Source: JBHIEE01 sp046760445 (GTDB lineage: Bacteria; Acidobacteriota; Aminicenantia; JdFR-78). From it: a stretch of DNA of 42,775 nucleotides. How positions within the stretch are numbered: the first letter of the stretch is position 1; each line of letters starts with the position of its first letter. The notes under the pieces are model-generated. The model saw nothing but the letters and a program-made list of their open reading frames with translations, ran no database searches and was not told the origin of the DNA. The DNA is taken from NCBI GenBank assembly GCA_046760445.1, contig JBHIEE010000008.1, positions 1 to 42,775 on the forward strand, written 5' to 3'. A program made the position numbers and the translations under genes. Positions 27,958 through 36,960 of the stretch are shown here, one piece after another.

Positions 27958-29333
27958 TATTGTCTGGAAAACATAGTTAATGCTTGTTCAACTAAGAATG
28001 TAAATTCTTTAAAGGAACGAACACTCTTAAGCTTTTTTATTAAATAGGAGGGTCTTAAATAAAAAGATCTTATGGCTTTTTGTCTTAATTTCCAAATCTC
28101 ATTTTTTGTTAATTCTCCTGAACTGAAAACTGGAAAAGAAGTGCTATCGAAAATCCTAATTCCCGGATCTAACCATCCTTTTTCAATCGCTTCTTGGCGC
28201 AACTTTGAACCTATATCGGGAGTAATCACAGTGAATGAAGCAAAATCACAATCCAACTCTTTGGCAAAGCTGATTGTTTCTAAAATAGACTCTCTTGTTT
28301 CTCCAGGAAGACCAATAATAAAATAGGCAAGGGTTTTAACTTTATATTTTTTACATATCTTGAAGGCATTTTTAATTTTATCTCTGGTAGTTTTCTTAGA
28401 ATATTTTTCTAAGATTTCATCGGTCCCACTCTCTACCCCTATCATTAGAGTATGGCATCCTGCTTCACTCATCTTAGATATTAAATCTTCGTCTATATTG
28501 GACACATGAGCATTGCATAGCCAAGTAAAATCAAGGCCATTATCCATCATTTTTTGGCAGAGCTCAGAAGTCCGTTTTTTGGAAACTGTGAATGTAGGGT
28601 CATTAAACATTATTTCTTTAACTCCAAGAGCTTGCAGGTGTTTGAGCTCTTGGATGACATTGTCAATATTTCGGTATTGGTAATTCATCGAGCCTGCCAC
28701 GCAAAACTCACAGGTAAAAGGACATCCTAAGGAAGTAATAACAATGGCAAAAGGGGTTCTTTTAGCTAAGGGACTTCTATTTAACCAGAACTTGAACAAT
28801 TCATGACGGGGAATAGAAATATGGAAGTTTTGCTCTCTTTTGAACCCAGAAGAGATATATAAATTATTTCCTTTCCGATAGCCAATGGTATGGTATTCTT
28901 TCTCTTTCCCTTCAATAAAATCAACTACTTCTGGACTAATAATATCTAAAATAAGAGCATCAATGACAGGATATGATTTTAAAAAGTATTCCCCTTCGAA
29001 CTGGAAAATTGAGCTTGAGCCAATAATCAATGAAGAAATTTTATTTCTTAAATTTTTCAGAAAAGCAACATCATTTTCTAAGGTAGCACTTCCTGTAGTA
29101 AAAATAATGGCATCTGGGTTGAAATCTAAGACTTTTCTTTCACATTCTTCAGGAGAAAGTCTCTCCGCTATAGCATCAATCACTAACAAGTTATATTCTC
29201 TTAGAATTCCACTGAGAATTATTAAATCTGAAGGAGACCAGTAATAATTAGCTTTGGAGGAATAACTTGTATAATAATCATGAAGATAAACTTTATCTTC
29301 AGGACAATGAAGCAAAAGAACTTTTTTTTTCAT
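27957..29333 (-). CDS. B12-binding-type radical SAM protein (HpnJ-like)
   Basis: This 458-residue protein has an N-terminal cobalamin-binding-like domain (about 1-170; the usual DxHxxG is not seen), then a radical SAM domain with TSLGCPFTCEFC (CxxxCxxC for the 4Fe-4S cluster), EIMFNDPTF, MIGVESGTDEILEKYSKK and YFIIGLPGETRESI. Family members catalyse difficult C-C or C-O chemistry such as methylation or ring contraction; HpnJ converts glucosamine on bacteriohopanetetrol to a cyclitol ether. Its direct coupling to an HpnK-like deacetylase and a GT2 makes a sugar-rearranging role attractive but unproven. It lies second in the operon, 27 nt after DUF362. Confidence 0.88.
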   Translation of the reverse strand: MKKKVLLLHCPEDKVYLHDYYTSYSSKANYYWSPSDLIILSGILREYNLLVIDAIAERLSPEECERKVLDFNPDAIIFTTGSATLENDVAFLKNLRNKISSLIIGSSSIFQFEGEYFLKSYPVIDALILDIISPEVVDFIEGKEKEYHTIGYRKGNNLYISSGFKREQNFHISIPRHELFKFWLNRSPLAKRTPFAIVITSLGCPFTCEFCVAGSMNYQYRNIDNVIQELKHLQALGVKEIMFNDPTFTVSKKRTSELCQKMMDNGLDFTWLCNAHVSNIDEDLISKMSEAGCHTLMIGVESGTDEILEKYSKKTTRDKIKNAFKICKKYKVKTLAYFIIGLPGETRESILETISFAKELDCDFASFTVITPDIGSKLRQEAIEKGWLDPGIRIFDSTSFPVFSSGELTKNEIWKLRQKAIRSFYLRPSYLIKKLKSVRSFKEFTFLVEQALTMFSRQ

Positions 29334-29360
29334 TTTAGGTTTAAAGTTTTAAATCTTAAT

Positions 29361-30515
29361 TTACCATCGAGATAAAATTAACTTTGATAAAATGTTCCCT
29401 ATGATAAATTTCCTTTTGGCTTTTATAGCGTGAGTAGGACAGACTTCATTGCAACAAAAACAACCAATGCACTCTTCATAATTAATAATCATTTTTTTCT
29501 CTTTTTCTTCGATAACATTCATTGGGCAAGAATCTACACAAATTCGGCATAAATTGCACTTTTTATGATCAATCACAGGCTGGGTTTTGGTCATATTTAA
29601 TATAAATCTGTATAAATAAGGATTTATTACAGTAGAGGTGGGGAGTTTGAAATTTCTGATGGCAACATTTTTCAAATCTTCTCCTACAATCTCGATTTCT
29701 TTTATATCTCCTTTACCAAGATTTGCCTCAGCGCAAAATTTGGTGGTTAGAACTCTCAGTGAAGGTATCCCGATAAGTTCAGAAGCTACCGCATTAGCGG
29801 CAACACTATCTTCACTGGCGATGATAAAACCAACATATCTTGGTTCTCCAGCAGAAGGTCCGTCTCCTTCCATAGCCTCAATTGCATCAAAAATAGCTAA
29901 ACCTGGATTGATAGCTTTAAATATATCTCTTATAATAGTATAAAACTGTTCTGGCTTAGGAGCTAATCTGTGATATTCTGCCTTAATTTGACCGGGAACA
30001 GTTCCGTACATATTCTTAATCGCTCCAGTAATGATATTTCCGTAGGTATGGGTTTTCAATTTTGGTAGAGAAACAACTAAATCAGCTTCCAACACAGTCT
30101 TAGCAATGGGAATAGATTTTGCATAGGGATTATCAATTTTAGTCATAATTACTTGGTCAAAATCAAAATTGACTAACTTAGCGCCAGTGTTGTTGACCAC
30201 ATTTTCAATTCCAGCGATTTTTAAGGCTTTTTTGGTGAATGTTACTCCTGCCTGACTCCCGGCTGAGCTTTCCCCAACTATAATCTTTGTGCCCTTTTCT
30301 TTAAATATCTCAATAACAGCCTGGAGGAAAAGAGGGTGAGTATTGGCAGGAAAACCATATTTTTTAGGCATCATTACATTTGGTTTGAGAAGAACTTTCG
30401 CTCCTTTTTTGGCAAATTTATTCACTCCACCTATCAATTCTAAAGAGAGACTAATCGCCCGTTTGAGAGAAGAAAGCTCGTATTCCGAACACTTAACCAA
30501 GCTTACTTTACTCAT
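29361..30515 (-). CDS. DUF362 iron-sulfur protein
   Basis: This 384-residue protein has an N-terminal DUF362 domain (about 1-290) with VLLKPNVM, VGESSAGSQAGVTF, VSLPKLKTHTYGNITGAIKN-type core residues and AIEAMEGDGPSAG. A C-terminal pair of 4Fe-4S ferredoxin motifs follows: C-N-L-C-R-I-C-V-D-S-C-P and C-I-G-C-F-C-C-N-E-V-C-P. DUF362 proteins are poorly understood and thought to be redox enzymes or electron carriers. As first gene of the operon it could supply electrons to the radical SAM enzyme two positions on (inference). No signal peptide is seen. Confidence 0.9.
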   Translation of the reverse strand: MSKVSLVKCSEYELSSLKRAISLSLELIGGVNKFAKKGAKVLLKPNVMMPKKYGFPANTHPLFLQAVIEIFKEKGTKIIVGESSAGSQAGVTFTKKALKIAGIENVVNNTGAKLVNFDFDQVIMTKIDNPYAKSIPIAKTVLEADLVVSLPKLKTHTYGNIITGAIKNMYGTVPGQIKAEYHRLAPKPEQFYTIIRDIFKAINPGLAIFDAIEAMEGDGPSAGEPRYVGFIIASEDSVAANAVASELIGIPSLRVLTTKFCAEANLGKGDIKEIEIVGEDLKNVAIRNFKLPTSTVINPYLYRFILNMTKTQPVIDHKKCNLCRICVDSCPMNVIEEKEKKMIINYEECIGCFCCNEVCPTHAIKAKRKFIIGNILSKLILSRW

Positions 30516-30620
30516 CTTAAAAGGCGGTAAACGAAATTTTGAATTTTAGGTTCTTATCATAATGCAAATAAAATGTCATTGTCAATAAAAGACGGGTGTG
30601 GTAAAATTAGCAGGAGTTTA

Positions 30621-32705
30621 ATGAACGCTCTTTATAGCTCATTCCTCAAGAAAAAAAATATTCTGATTGTTGTGCTTCTAATAGCAATCTCTGTTATTTG
30701 TTTAATCTTGAGATTTAAAAATTTAGGAAACTTGTCCCTCTGGATGGATGAGGGTTTTTATTATTTGGCAGCAAAAAGAATATTAAAATTTGGATATCCT
30801 TTATATCCTTCGGGACATGTTCTTTTCAAGGGGATTTTATATTCTTATTTTTTAAGTTTTTTTTCCTTAATTTTTGGATTAAATGAGTTAAATTTGAGAA
30901 TATTTAGTGTCATTTCAAGTGTGGCTTTAGTTCCCGTGTTATATCTTTTTGGTAAAAAATTTTTAAATGAGATTATAGTTATAATTTCAATTATTATAAT
31001 TATTTTCTCTACGTGGGAAACAGAGTATTCTCGCACTGTCCTTTATTTCGCCCCACTTCAATTAATTTATCTAATAAGTCTCTATTTTTTTTATAAAGGA
31101 TTTTTTGAAAATCAAAAAAAATATAAATACTTAACTCTTGTATTCTTTTTACTTGCACCTCTTGTTCATCAATTAGGAATGGGCTTATGGTTTTGCTTTC
31201 CAGCATTATTTCTTATAAAAGGAGCTAAGAGATTTTTTAAAAAAGACACCATCTTAATTTTCTCTTCAATTTCGCTCTTTTATCTTCTAATTCAACTCCA
31301 TGAGATTTTTTTCTGGAGGGTAGGTCAAGTTTATTATAAAGCTGAGCCCGCCTTCTCAGGGATTATTAATTATTTTTTCACTGATTTTTCTTTTGCTTAT
31401 TTCAAAGAAATTTTAAAATCTTTTCCTCATATGGGACTGCTAATCTTTTTTGGGGTCTTTTTATTTCTGGGAGCATTCTCAGTCAAAAAACAAAAAGCTG
31501 GAAATGAAATTGTTTTTTATCAGGGCTGGTATTATTTAAATCTATGTCTGATTTTCCCGTTATTTTTTCTGGGTTTTTTCAGAACTCATATTCAACCACG
31601 ATATCTTTTTCAATTAAAACCAATCATTATTCTCCTATATTTAGTTGCTGTTTGGAAAATATCTCAAATTTTGAGTAGCCTAATATTAACCCCTTTCCAT
31701 TTGAGAAAAAGGGAGGATATCTTAAATCGCGTCTTTTCAATTGGATTATTTTTGATGATTGTTTTTTCTTTTACAGATCAAGCCGGTTTAGGAAAAATCC
31801 AAAGAATTATTAATAGAAATTATCAGGATAAAATTTCTACAGATATAATCACTCGATCGGGTAGATTTGAACATTATGACCATAAAGGAGTCGGAGAATA
31901 TGTCAGACACTATTTGAAAGAGGATGACCTGGTAATTGCTATTCATGTTATTTTTCAATATATTTATGCTGGCCGAGTAGATTATTGGCTCTGGTCAGGA
32001 GGGCCAGGCACTTGGGACGCTTGGGAAAAGACGCAGGAGGGGTGGAAAGATGTCTACATTGGAGCTAACTGGATTAATAATTTAGCAGATTTACAAAAAG
32101 TGATAAAAGAGAACTCCAATAAAAGAATCTGGATTATTACCTCTCCATCAATATTAAGAACTGATCACATTAATAAAGAAATAGCTGATTTTATAAAAGA
32201 CAATTCAGATAAATTAGTTTTCAGAGGAAAAGATGGCATGTCAGAGGTTTATTTGTGGCATGACAAAGGAAAAAAGTTGATCGGGAAAAACCATACCTTG
32301 GAAGCTGAATGGTTTCCCTTACCTTTTGGTAAAGTAGTTTATCAACTTGACGCTTCAAAGGGAAGTGCTCTGTTTTTAGACAGAGTAAAAGACAAGAGGA
32401 AGTTTATTAATTTCAAGTTAAATAAAATATATTTACCAGGACATTATAAATTAATTCTCAGATTAAAGACAGATGACAATTCAATTAAAGAAAAAATATT
32501 AGGCATTGCAATTTTTTCGAAAAGAGGAAAAGAGCGAATTTATTCTAATTTCCTAACCGGAAACGAGTTTAAAAAGAATAATAGATATCAAGATTTTGAA
32601 TTCAGGTTCTTTTTAAATCGAGAAGATGAACTACAATTAAAAATTTTATTTACTGGTAAAGGAAGCTTGTGGCTTGATTATTTTGACATTATTTATTCTG
32701 AATAA
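30621..32705 (+). CDS. GT39-family membrane glycosyltransferase
   Basis: This roughly 694-residue polytopic membrane protein has about 10-12 hydrophobic helices in the first 420 residues and a soluble C-terminal periplasmic part. The first external loop has LSLWMDEGFYYLA, the Asp-Glu pair expected for dolichyl/polyprenyl-phosphate-mannose transferases (PMT_2/ArnT group). These enzymes transfer a sugar from a polyprenyl phosphate to a protein or lipid on the outer side of the inner membrane. The ATG at 30621 has AGGAG upstream; an ATG at 30573 would add 16 residues. The last 120 residues look beta-rich and might bind sugar. A Dpm1-type donor synthase lies at 38058. Confidence 0.87.
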   Translation: MNALYSSFLKKKNILIVVLLIAISVICLILRFKNLGNLSLWMDEGFYYLAAKRILKFGYPLYPSGHVLFKGILYSYFLSFFSLIFGLNELNLRIFSVISSVALVPVLYLFGKKFLNEIIVIISIIIIIFSTWETEYSRTVLYFAPLQLIYLISLYFFYKGFFENQKKYKYLTLVFFLLAPLVHQLGMGLWFCFPALFLIKGAKRFFKKDTILIFSSISLFYLLIQLHEIFFWRVGQVYYKAEPAFSGIINYFFTDFSFAYFKEILKSFPHMGLLIFFGVFLFLGAFSVKKQKAGNEIVFYQGWYYLNLCLIFPLFFLGFFRTHIQPRYLFQLKPIIILLYLVAVWKISQILSSLILTPFHLRKREDILNRVFSIGLFLMIVFSFTDQAGLGKIQRIINRNYQDKISTDIITRSGRFEHYDHKGVGEYVRHYLKEDDLVIAIHVIFQYIYAGRVDYWLWSGGPGTWDAWEKTQEGWKDVYIGANWINNLADLQKVIKENSNKRIWIITSPSILRTDHINKEIADFIKDNSDKLVFRGKDGMSEVYLWHDKGKKLIGKNHTLEAEWFPLPFGKVVYQLDASKGSALFLDRVKDKRKFINFKLNKIYLPGHYKLILRLKTDDNSIKEKILGIAIFSKRGKERIYSNFLTGNEFKKNNRYQDFEFRFFLNREDELQLKILFTGKGSLWLDYFDIIYSE

Positions 32706-32778
32706 ATTGAGAGTATTTTTCGCTAATAATTTGCTTTTGGGTTATGATTTCAGTTAAAATTCAAGAAAGGAAAAATTA

Positions 32779-34605
32779 GTGAAGAAAAAAACAATTTTTT
32801 TTATTTATCCCATTTTGGTTTATTTTTTTATTCTAGGAAAAATACCTCTTGATAAAAATACTTCATTTAGAAAAGACAACCCATCATTTAATCAGGCTGG
32901 GTGGATAGAGCCAGTAAATATTTCTAATTCTTCAGTAAATTCCTTAGAGCCTCAGATTGTAGCAGATCAGAATAGCAAGGCATACGTAGTTTGGGTTGAA
33001 GAAAGACGTCCGAGAAAAATTTATTTTAATACCAATGAAAGCGAAGAATGGGCAACTCCTCAGGATGTCTCCCGAGAGGTGAGAATTAGTGCTTCTGGCC
33101 CCTGGCCGGATTTGGTTATTGATGATACTGGAAGAAGCCATTTTGTTTATACTGCTCTTGGGCCTTATACTTATGATATATTTTACAGTAATTATAAAGC
33201 TGGGTGGAGTCAAAATATTAATGTTTCAGAAACCAATATTGGAGGTTCTGCTTATCCGTCGACCGCTGTCGATAATTCTACTCTGTATCGATATGTTGTT
33301 TGGCAGGATGATGAGAATGTGACTTGGGTAATTATGTTCCGCTATAAAGATCCTAATGCCACTCATTGGAGCAACATTGATATTATTTCTCCAAGTTCAA
33401 GAAGAGCTTATACTCCTGAGATAACAGTTGATGGGAATGGAAAGGCTCACGTGGTTTGGATTCAAAGATCTTCCAATAATTCTGTTGTATATTATACCCA
33501 AAATCCCGAGCCAACCAATGTTAATAAATGGAGTGATCCAATTGCTATTTCAGGAAATACGCAAAGAGGTTTTTGTTGGCCAAAAATAATCTCTGATAAC
33601 ACTGGAAAGGTGTATGTAGTCTGGGAAAATATGAGTGGGGGGAATAGTGAAATTTTCTTTCGGGAAAAAGTGAATGAAACTTGGGAATCTATAGAAAATA
33701 TTTCCAATACTGCTGGAGCTTCTATCAATCCCGACATAGCAGTGGATAAAAATTCAGGGAATATTTATGTGGTCTGGCAGGAGCGAGCCGGGAAGTGGCA
33801 GATTTTTTTCAAGTATTACCAAAATGGTCAGTGGTCTCAATCAATAAATTTGACGAGTAATTCTTCTGCCTCAATTAATCCAAGTTTGTGGGTTGATGAT
33901 TCTGGAGAAATTCATATTGCTTATGCTGATAATTTTAAAGGTTCTTATGAGATAATGTATACTAGCACCAAAGAAGTTGCTCCACAAGTCTTCCCACCGA
34001 TTGATGTTTCTCTTGAAACCAAACTTGATAATTCTCAGACTAAAAAAATAAATATTTTAACCTGGGAGGAAAACCCGAAAAACGAAAACCTTGAGATAAT
34101 AAATTACCGGATTTATCGTAAGGAGGTAGAACAGGAAGATGATGAATATAAACTAATAACTTCTGTCACGGGAAATACTTTTGAGTATGAGGATAAAAAT
34201 TTACCCACCACAAAAAAATATACTTATGCTCTTACTGCAGTTGCTCAAGGAGGATATGAAAGTGAGGCTTCAGAGTCAGTTACTGAAGAAAAAGTATTTT
34301 CTCCAATTAATATTACTCTCGAAACTGTAATCAATAGTTCTTTGTTTTCTGATGAAAAAATTAATATTATCAACTGGACCAAAAATCCTCTTAATGATGC
34401 CATTACTGTGGCTAATTATAGAATCTATCGAAAAAAATTGGATGAAAATGATGAGAACCTACAATTAATTTCCACTGCAGAGGCAAATGTTTTTGAATAT
34501 AAAGATCGCTACTTATCCTTAAACGAAAAATTCTCTTATTCATTATCAGCTGTGGATAATGAAGGAAATGAAAGTAAAAAATCTCAATTGATTAGTGAAA
34601 AATAA
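32779..34605 (+). CDS. Secreted beta-propeller protein with two FN3 domains
   Basis: This 608-residue protein starts with GTG, supported by an AAAGG site 8 nt upstream, and has an N-terminal signal or anchor (residues 4-20). Residues about 40-400 hold repeats of roughly 50 residues with the pattern I-x-x-D-x-x-G-x-x-Y-V-V-W-x-E ... EIFFR ... W-x-x-x-x-N-I-S, typical of sialidase-like/BNR beta-propellers. Two fibronectin type III domains follow (about 415-510 and 512-608), each with NYRIYRK and a closing Y-S/A-L-S/T-A-V. No enzyme residues are obvious. It is probably a surface recognition or scaffold protein. A shorter paralogue lies at 35302, with an outer-membrane protein gene between them. 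Confidence 0.82.
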   Translation: MKKKTIFFIYPILVYFFILGKIPLDKNTSFRKDNPSFNQAGWIEPVNISNSSVNSLEPQIVADQNSKAYVVWVEERRPRKIYFNTNESEEWATPQDVSREVRISASGPWPDLVIDDTGRSHFVYTALGPYTYDIFYSNYKAGWSQNINVSETNIGGSAYPSTAVDNSTLYRYVVWQDDENVTWVIMFRYKDPNATHWSNIDIISPSSRRAYTPEITVDGNGKAHVVWIQRSSNNSVVYYTQNPEPTNVNKWSDPIAISGNTQRGFCWPKIISDNTGKVYVVWENMSGGNSEIFFREKVNETWESIENISNTAGASINPDIAVDKNSGNIYVVWQERAGKWQIFFKYYQNGQWSQSINLTSNSSASINPSLWVDDSGEIHIAYADNFKGSYEIMYTSTKEVAPQVFPPIDVSLETKLDNSQTKKINILTWEENPKNENLEIINYRIYRKEVEQEDDEYKLITSVTGNTFEYEDKNLPTTKKYTYALTAVAQGGYESEASESVTEEKVFSPINITLETVINSSLFSDEKINIINWTKNPLNDAITVANYRIYRKKLDENDENLQLISTAEANVFEYKDRYLSLNEKFSYSLSAVDNEGNESKKSQLISEK

Positions 34606-34611
34606 TTGCCT

Positions 34612-35208
34612 ATGATTAGCAGGAGAGAGGTATCATGCATATTTATGGGAATTTTACTCCTAATTGGGTTAAATTTATTATTTACTCAGAATATTTTATC
34701 TGCTGATAGACAGATTCAAGGCACAATAGAATTCACTGTTGGGAGTTACAATATGAATGAGCCACGCTTTAAAGCAGTTTACCAAGATGGAGGATTAATT
34801 CAGGGAATTGGTCTTTCAGCCTTTTTTATATATGACTTTGATTTTTACCTCGAGATAAAACGACTTTATAAATTAGGTCAGTTAACTTACACGAAAGAAG
34901 AAACAAAATTTCTTCTTATCCCGATTTCACTTGGCTTTCGATATATTAAGCCAATAGGCCAGTTCCGCCCCTATTTAGGGGGAGGGATGGATTTTTATTT
35001 TTACTATGAAGCAAATCCTATCGGAACTGTTTTTAACTATACCAAAGGCTATCATTTCCAAGGAGGAACATATTTCCAGATAGTAAAAGACTTACCATTT
35101 TGGTTAAATCTAAAATTAAAATATACCAAAGCTAAAACAGAGGAGAATAATCATAAAATAGAATTAGGTGGATTCGAATATGGAGTGAGTTTAGTGATAG
35201 CTTTTTAA
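34612..35208 (+). CDS. Outer-membrane beta-barrel protein
   Basis: This 198-residue protein has a hydrophobic signal peptide (about residues 7-26, ending near L-S-A-D) followed by alternating amphipathic strands rich in Tyr and Phe: SAFFIYDFDFYLEIKR, LGFRYIKPIG, RPYLGGGMDFYFYYE and a last strand ending GVSLVIAF with terminal Phe, the usual barrel-assembly signal. It matches the size of small 8-strand OmpW/OMP_b-brl proteins. The ATG at 34612 is chosen over the TTG at 34606; neither has a good ribosome site, and coupling to the preceding stop is likely. Its place between two secreted propeller proteins suggests an outer-membrane anchor or channel for them (inference). Confidence 0.8.
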   Translation: MISRREVSCIFMGILLLIGLNLLFTQNILSADRQIQGTIEFTVGSYNMNEPRFKAVYQDGGLIQGIGLSAFFIYDFDFYLEIKRLYKLGQLTYTKEETKFLLIPISLGFRYIKPIGQFRPYLGGGMDFYFYYEANPIGTVFNYTKGYHFQGGTYFQIVKDLPFWLNLKLKYTKAKTEENNHKIELGGFEYGVSLVIAF

Positions 35209-35245
35209 TAACCATTTTCCACAGAGATTTTACAATATGAATATC

Positions 35246-35273
35246 TTGACTTGATTCTTCTTATATGTATAAT
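35246..35273 (+). promoter_or_regulatory. Promoter of the second propeller gene
   Basis: TTGACT (35246-35251), a 16-nt spacer and a perfect TATAAT (35268-35273). It supports a start at 35302, because a start at 35251 would lie inside the promoter. Confidence 0.65.
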
Positions 35274-35301
35274 TATTATTCTATTTAAAAGAGGAGCTAA
35301 A

Positions 35302-36852
35302 ATGAAAAATAAATCGATTCTTCTTATAGGAATAATAACAATTTTTATGGTAAGTTTTGAAGGAATTTCAGGAAATAAAATTAATTCGTTTAGAAGAAAA
35401 CACGTTCCTTTAAAAAGTGCTTATACCTGGACTGATCCAGTTAATATCTCAAATTCAGCTATTCATTCTTGGGGTCCTGTTGTAGCTGCCAATAGTGAGG
35501 GAAAAGCTTATGTTGTCTGGGTTGAAGAAAGTCAAGCTAAAAGAATTTATTTTAGTACTAATGAAGACGGAACTTGGGAAAAGGCAGTAAAAGTTTCTGG
35601 GAACCTTAAAATAGATGAAGGCCCAGTTCCCTCATTATTTGTTGATAAAAAGGGAATAGCTCACATTGCATTTGCAGCCAGAGTTTCAACCTATGAAATA
35701 TTTTATAATTATTATCAGAATGGGAAATTAAAGAATAATCTTAATGTTTCTGATACCCGTAACGGAGGTTCAGTGTACCAGTCTATTGTGGTAGATAATG
35801 CCAACCAATTTATTTATTTAGTCTGGCAGGATGACCAGAATGCTCCATCAGGTGCTGCCGCCTACTGGGAAATTATGTTGAGTTATAAGGATCCCGATAA
35901 AACGCACTGGAGTTATATAGATATCATTCCTACTGTTACGAATAGAGCTTATACTCCTGAGATAACTATTGATGGGAAAGGGGCAGCCCATGTGGCTTGG
36001 ATCAATAGAAGCCAAGCTAACAACTCCATTGTCTGGTACTCATATAATCCAGAACCTACTGATGAGACAAAGTGGAGTAATCCAGTTGCTGTTTCAGAGG
36101 GCACGGGAATAGATTTTTGTTTTCCCAAAATAGATTCTGATAATAATGGGAATGTATATATCGTTTGGGAAAATAAGAGTAAAGGAAATAAAGAGATTTT
36201 TTTCAGACAGAAAATAAATGGGGAATGGAAAGAGATTACCAATTTTTCAGATACTTCCACTCCTTCTGAACAGCCAACCATTGCCGTTGACAAAGAAACA
36301 GGTGATATTTATGTCGCTTGGGCAGAGAATATCGGTAATTGGGAAATATTTTTAAAGTCATATGAGGATGGACAGTGGTCTGAGGCAATAAACTTATCGA
36401 ATAATTCCTCCATTTCAGGCAATCCTTCATTATGGGTTGATGAGCAAGGTGGAGTTCACTTAGTTTACGCTGATAATTTTAAAGGTCCATATGAAGTGAT
36501 GTATAGATATAGAGCAGGAAAGAGGAGACTCTTACCCCCCGTAAATTTAGGCTTAGAGACTAAAATTAATAGGATTTTATTTCATGATGAGAAAATTAAT
36601 ACCTTAAGGTGGGAAAAGAATCCAGAAAATGAGCAAAATCCAAGCATTACAATAATAAAATATTCCGTTTACCGAAAAGAAGTTGGTCAGGATGACGAGG
36701 CGTATCAGGAAATTTATACTACTCCAGATGCTAATACTTTTGAATATCAAGACCGTAATTTATCGCTGAATAAGAAATACGCTTATACTGTTACTGCCTG
36801 GGACCAAAATGGGAATGAGAGTGAAAAACCAGAACCAGTAAGTGAAGAATAA
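35302..36852 (+). CDS. Secreted beta-propeller protein with one FN3 domain
   Basis: This 516-residue paralogue of the protein at 32779 shares the same propeller repeats (for example VNISNSAIHSWGPVVA, AYVVWVEES, GNKEIFFR, NPSLWVDE) over about residues 30-405, followed by one fibronectin type III domain (about 410-516) with KYSVYRKE and YAYTVTAWDQNGNES. The signal peptide is MKNKSILLIGIITIFMVS. The start at 35302 has a strong AGAGGAG site and follows the promoter at 35246. It lacks the second FN3 domain, and its insertion APSGAAAYW in one blade is absent from the paralogue. The two may pair or compete for the same surface partner. Confidence 0.82.
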   Translation: MKNKSILLIGIITIFMVSFEGISGNKINSFRRKHVPLKSAYTWTDPVNISNSAIHSWGPVVAANSEGKAYVVWVEESQAKRIYFSTNEDGTWEKAVKVSGNLKIDEGPVPSLFVDKKGIAHIAFAARVSTYEIFYNYYQNGKLKNNLNVSDTRNGGSVYQSIVVDNANQFIYLVWQDDQNAPSGAAAYWEIMLSYKDPDKTHWSYIDIIPTVTNRAYTPEITIDGKGAAHVAWINRSQANNSIVWYSYNPEPTDETKWSNPVAVSEGTGIDFCFPKIDSDNNGNVYIVWENKSKGNKEIFFRQKINGEWKEITNFSDTSTPSEQPTIAVDKETGDIYVAWAENIGNWEIFLKSYEDGQWSEAINLSNNSSISGNPSLWVDEQGGVHLVYADNFKGPYEVMYRYRAGKRRLLPPVNLGLETKINRILFHDEKINTLRWEKNPENEQNPSITIIKYSVYRKEVGQDDEAYQEIYTTPDANTFEYQDRNLSLNKKYAYTVTAWDQNGNESEKPEPVSEE

Positions 36853-36960
36853 TTGTTTTAAAGTTTTAAGGGAATATTTCTTATTCAAGATTATTTTTTT
36901 CTCATTTTTGACAAAAAACTATATTGGCTGAAGAGATTTCTCTAAAATCAGGACAGAATC

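Noticed and set aside
36908..36936. Promoter for the GT9 gene starting at TTGACA (36908-36913)
   Set aside because: No acceptable -10 box occurs 16-18 nt downstream.
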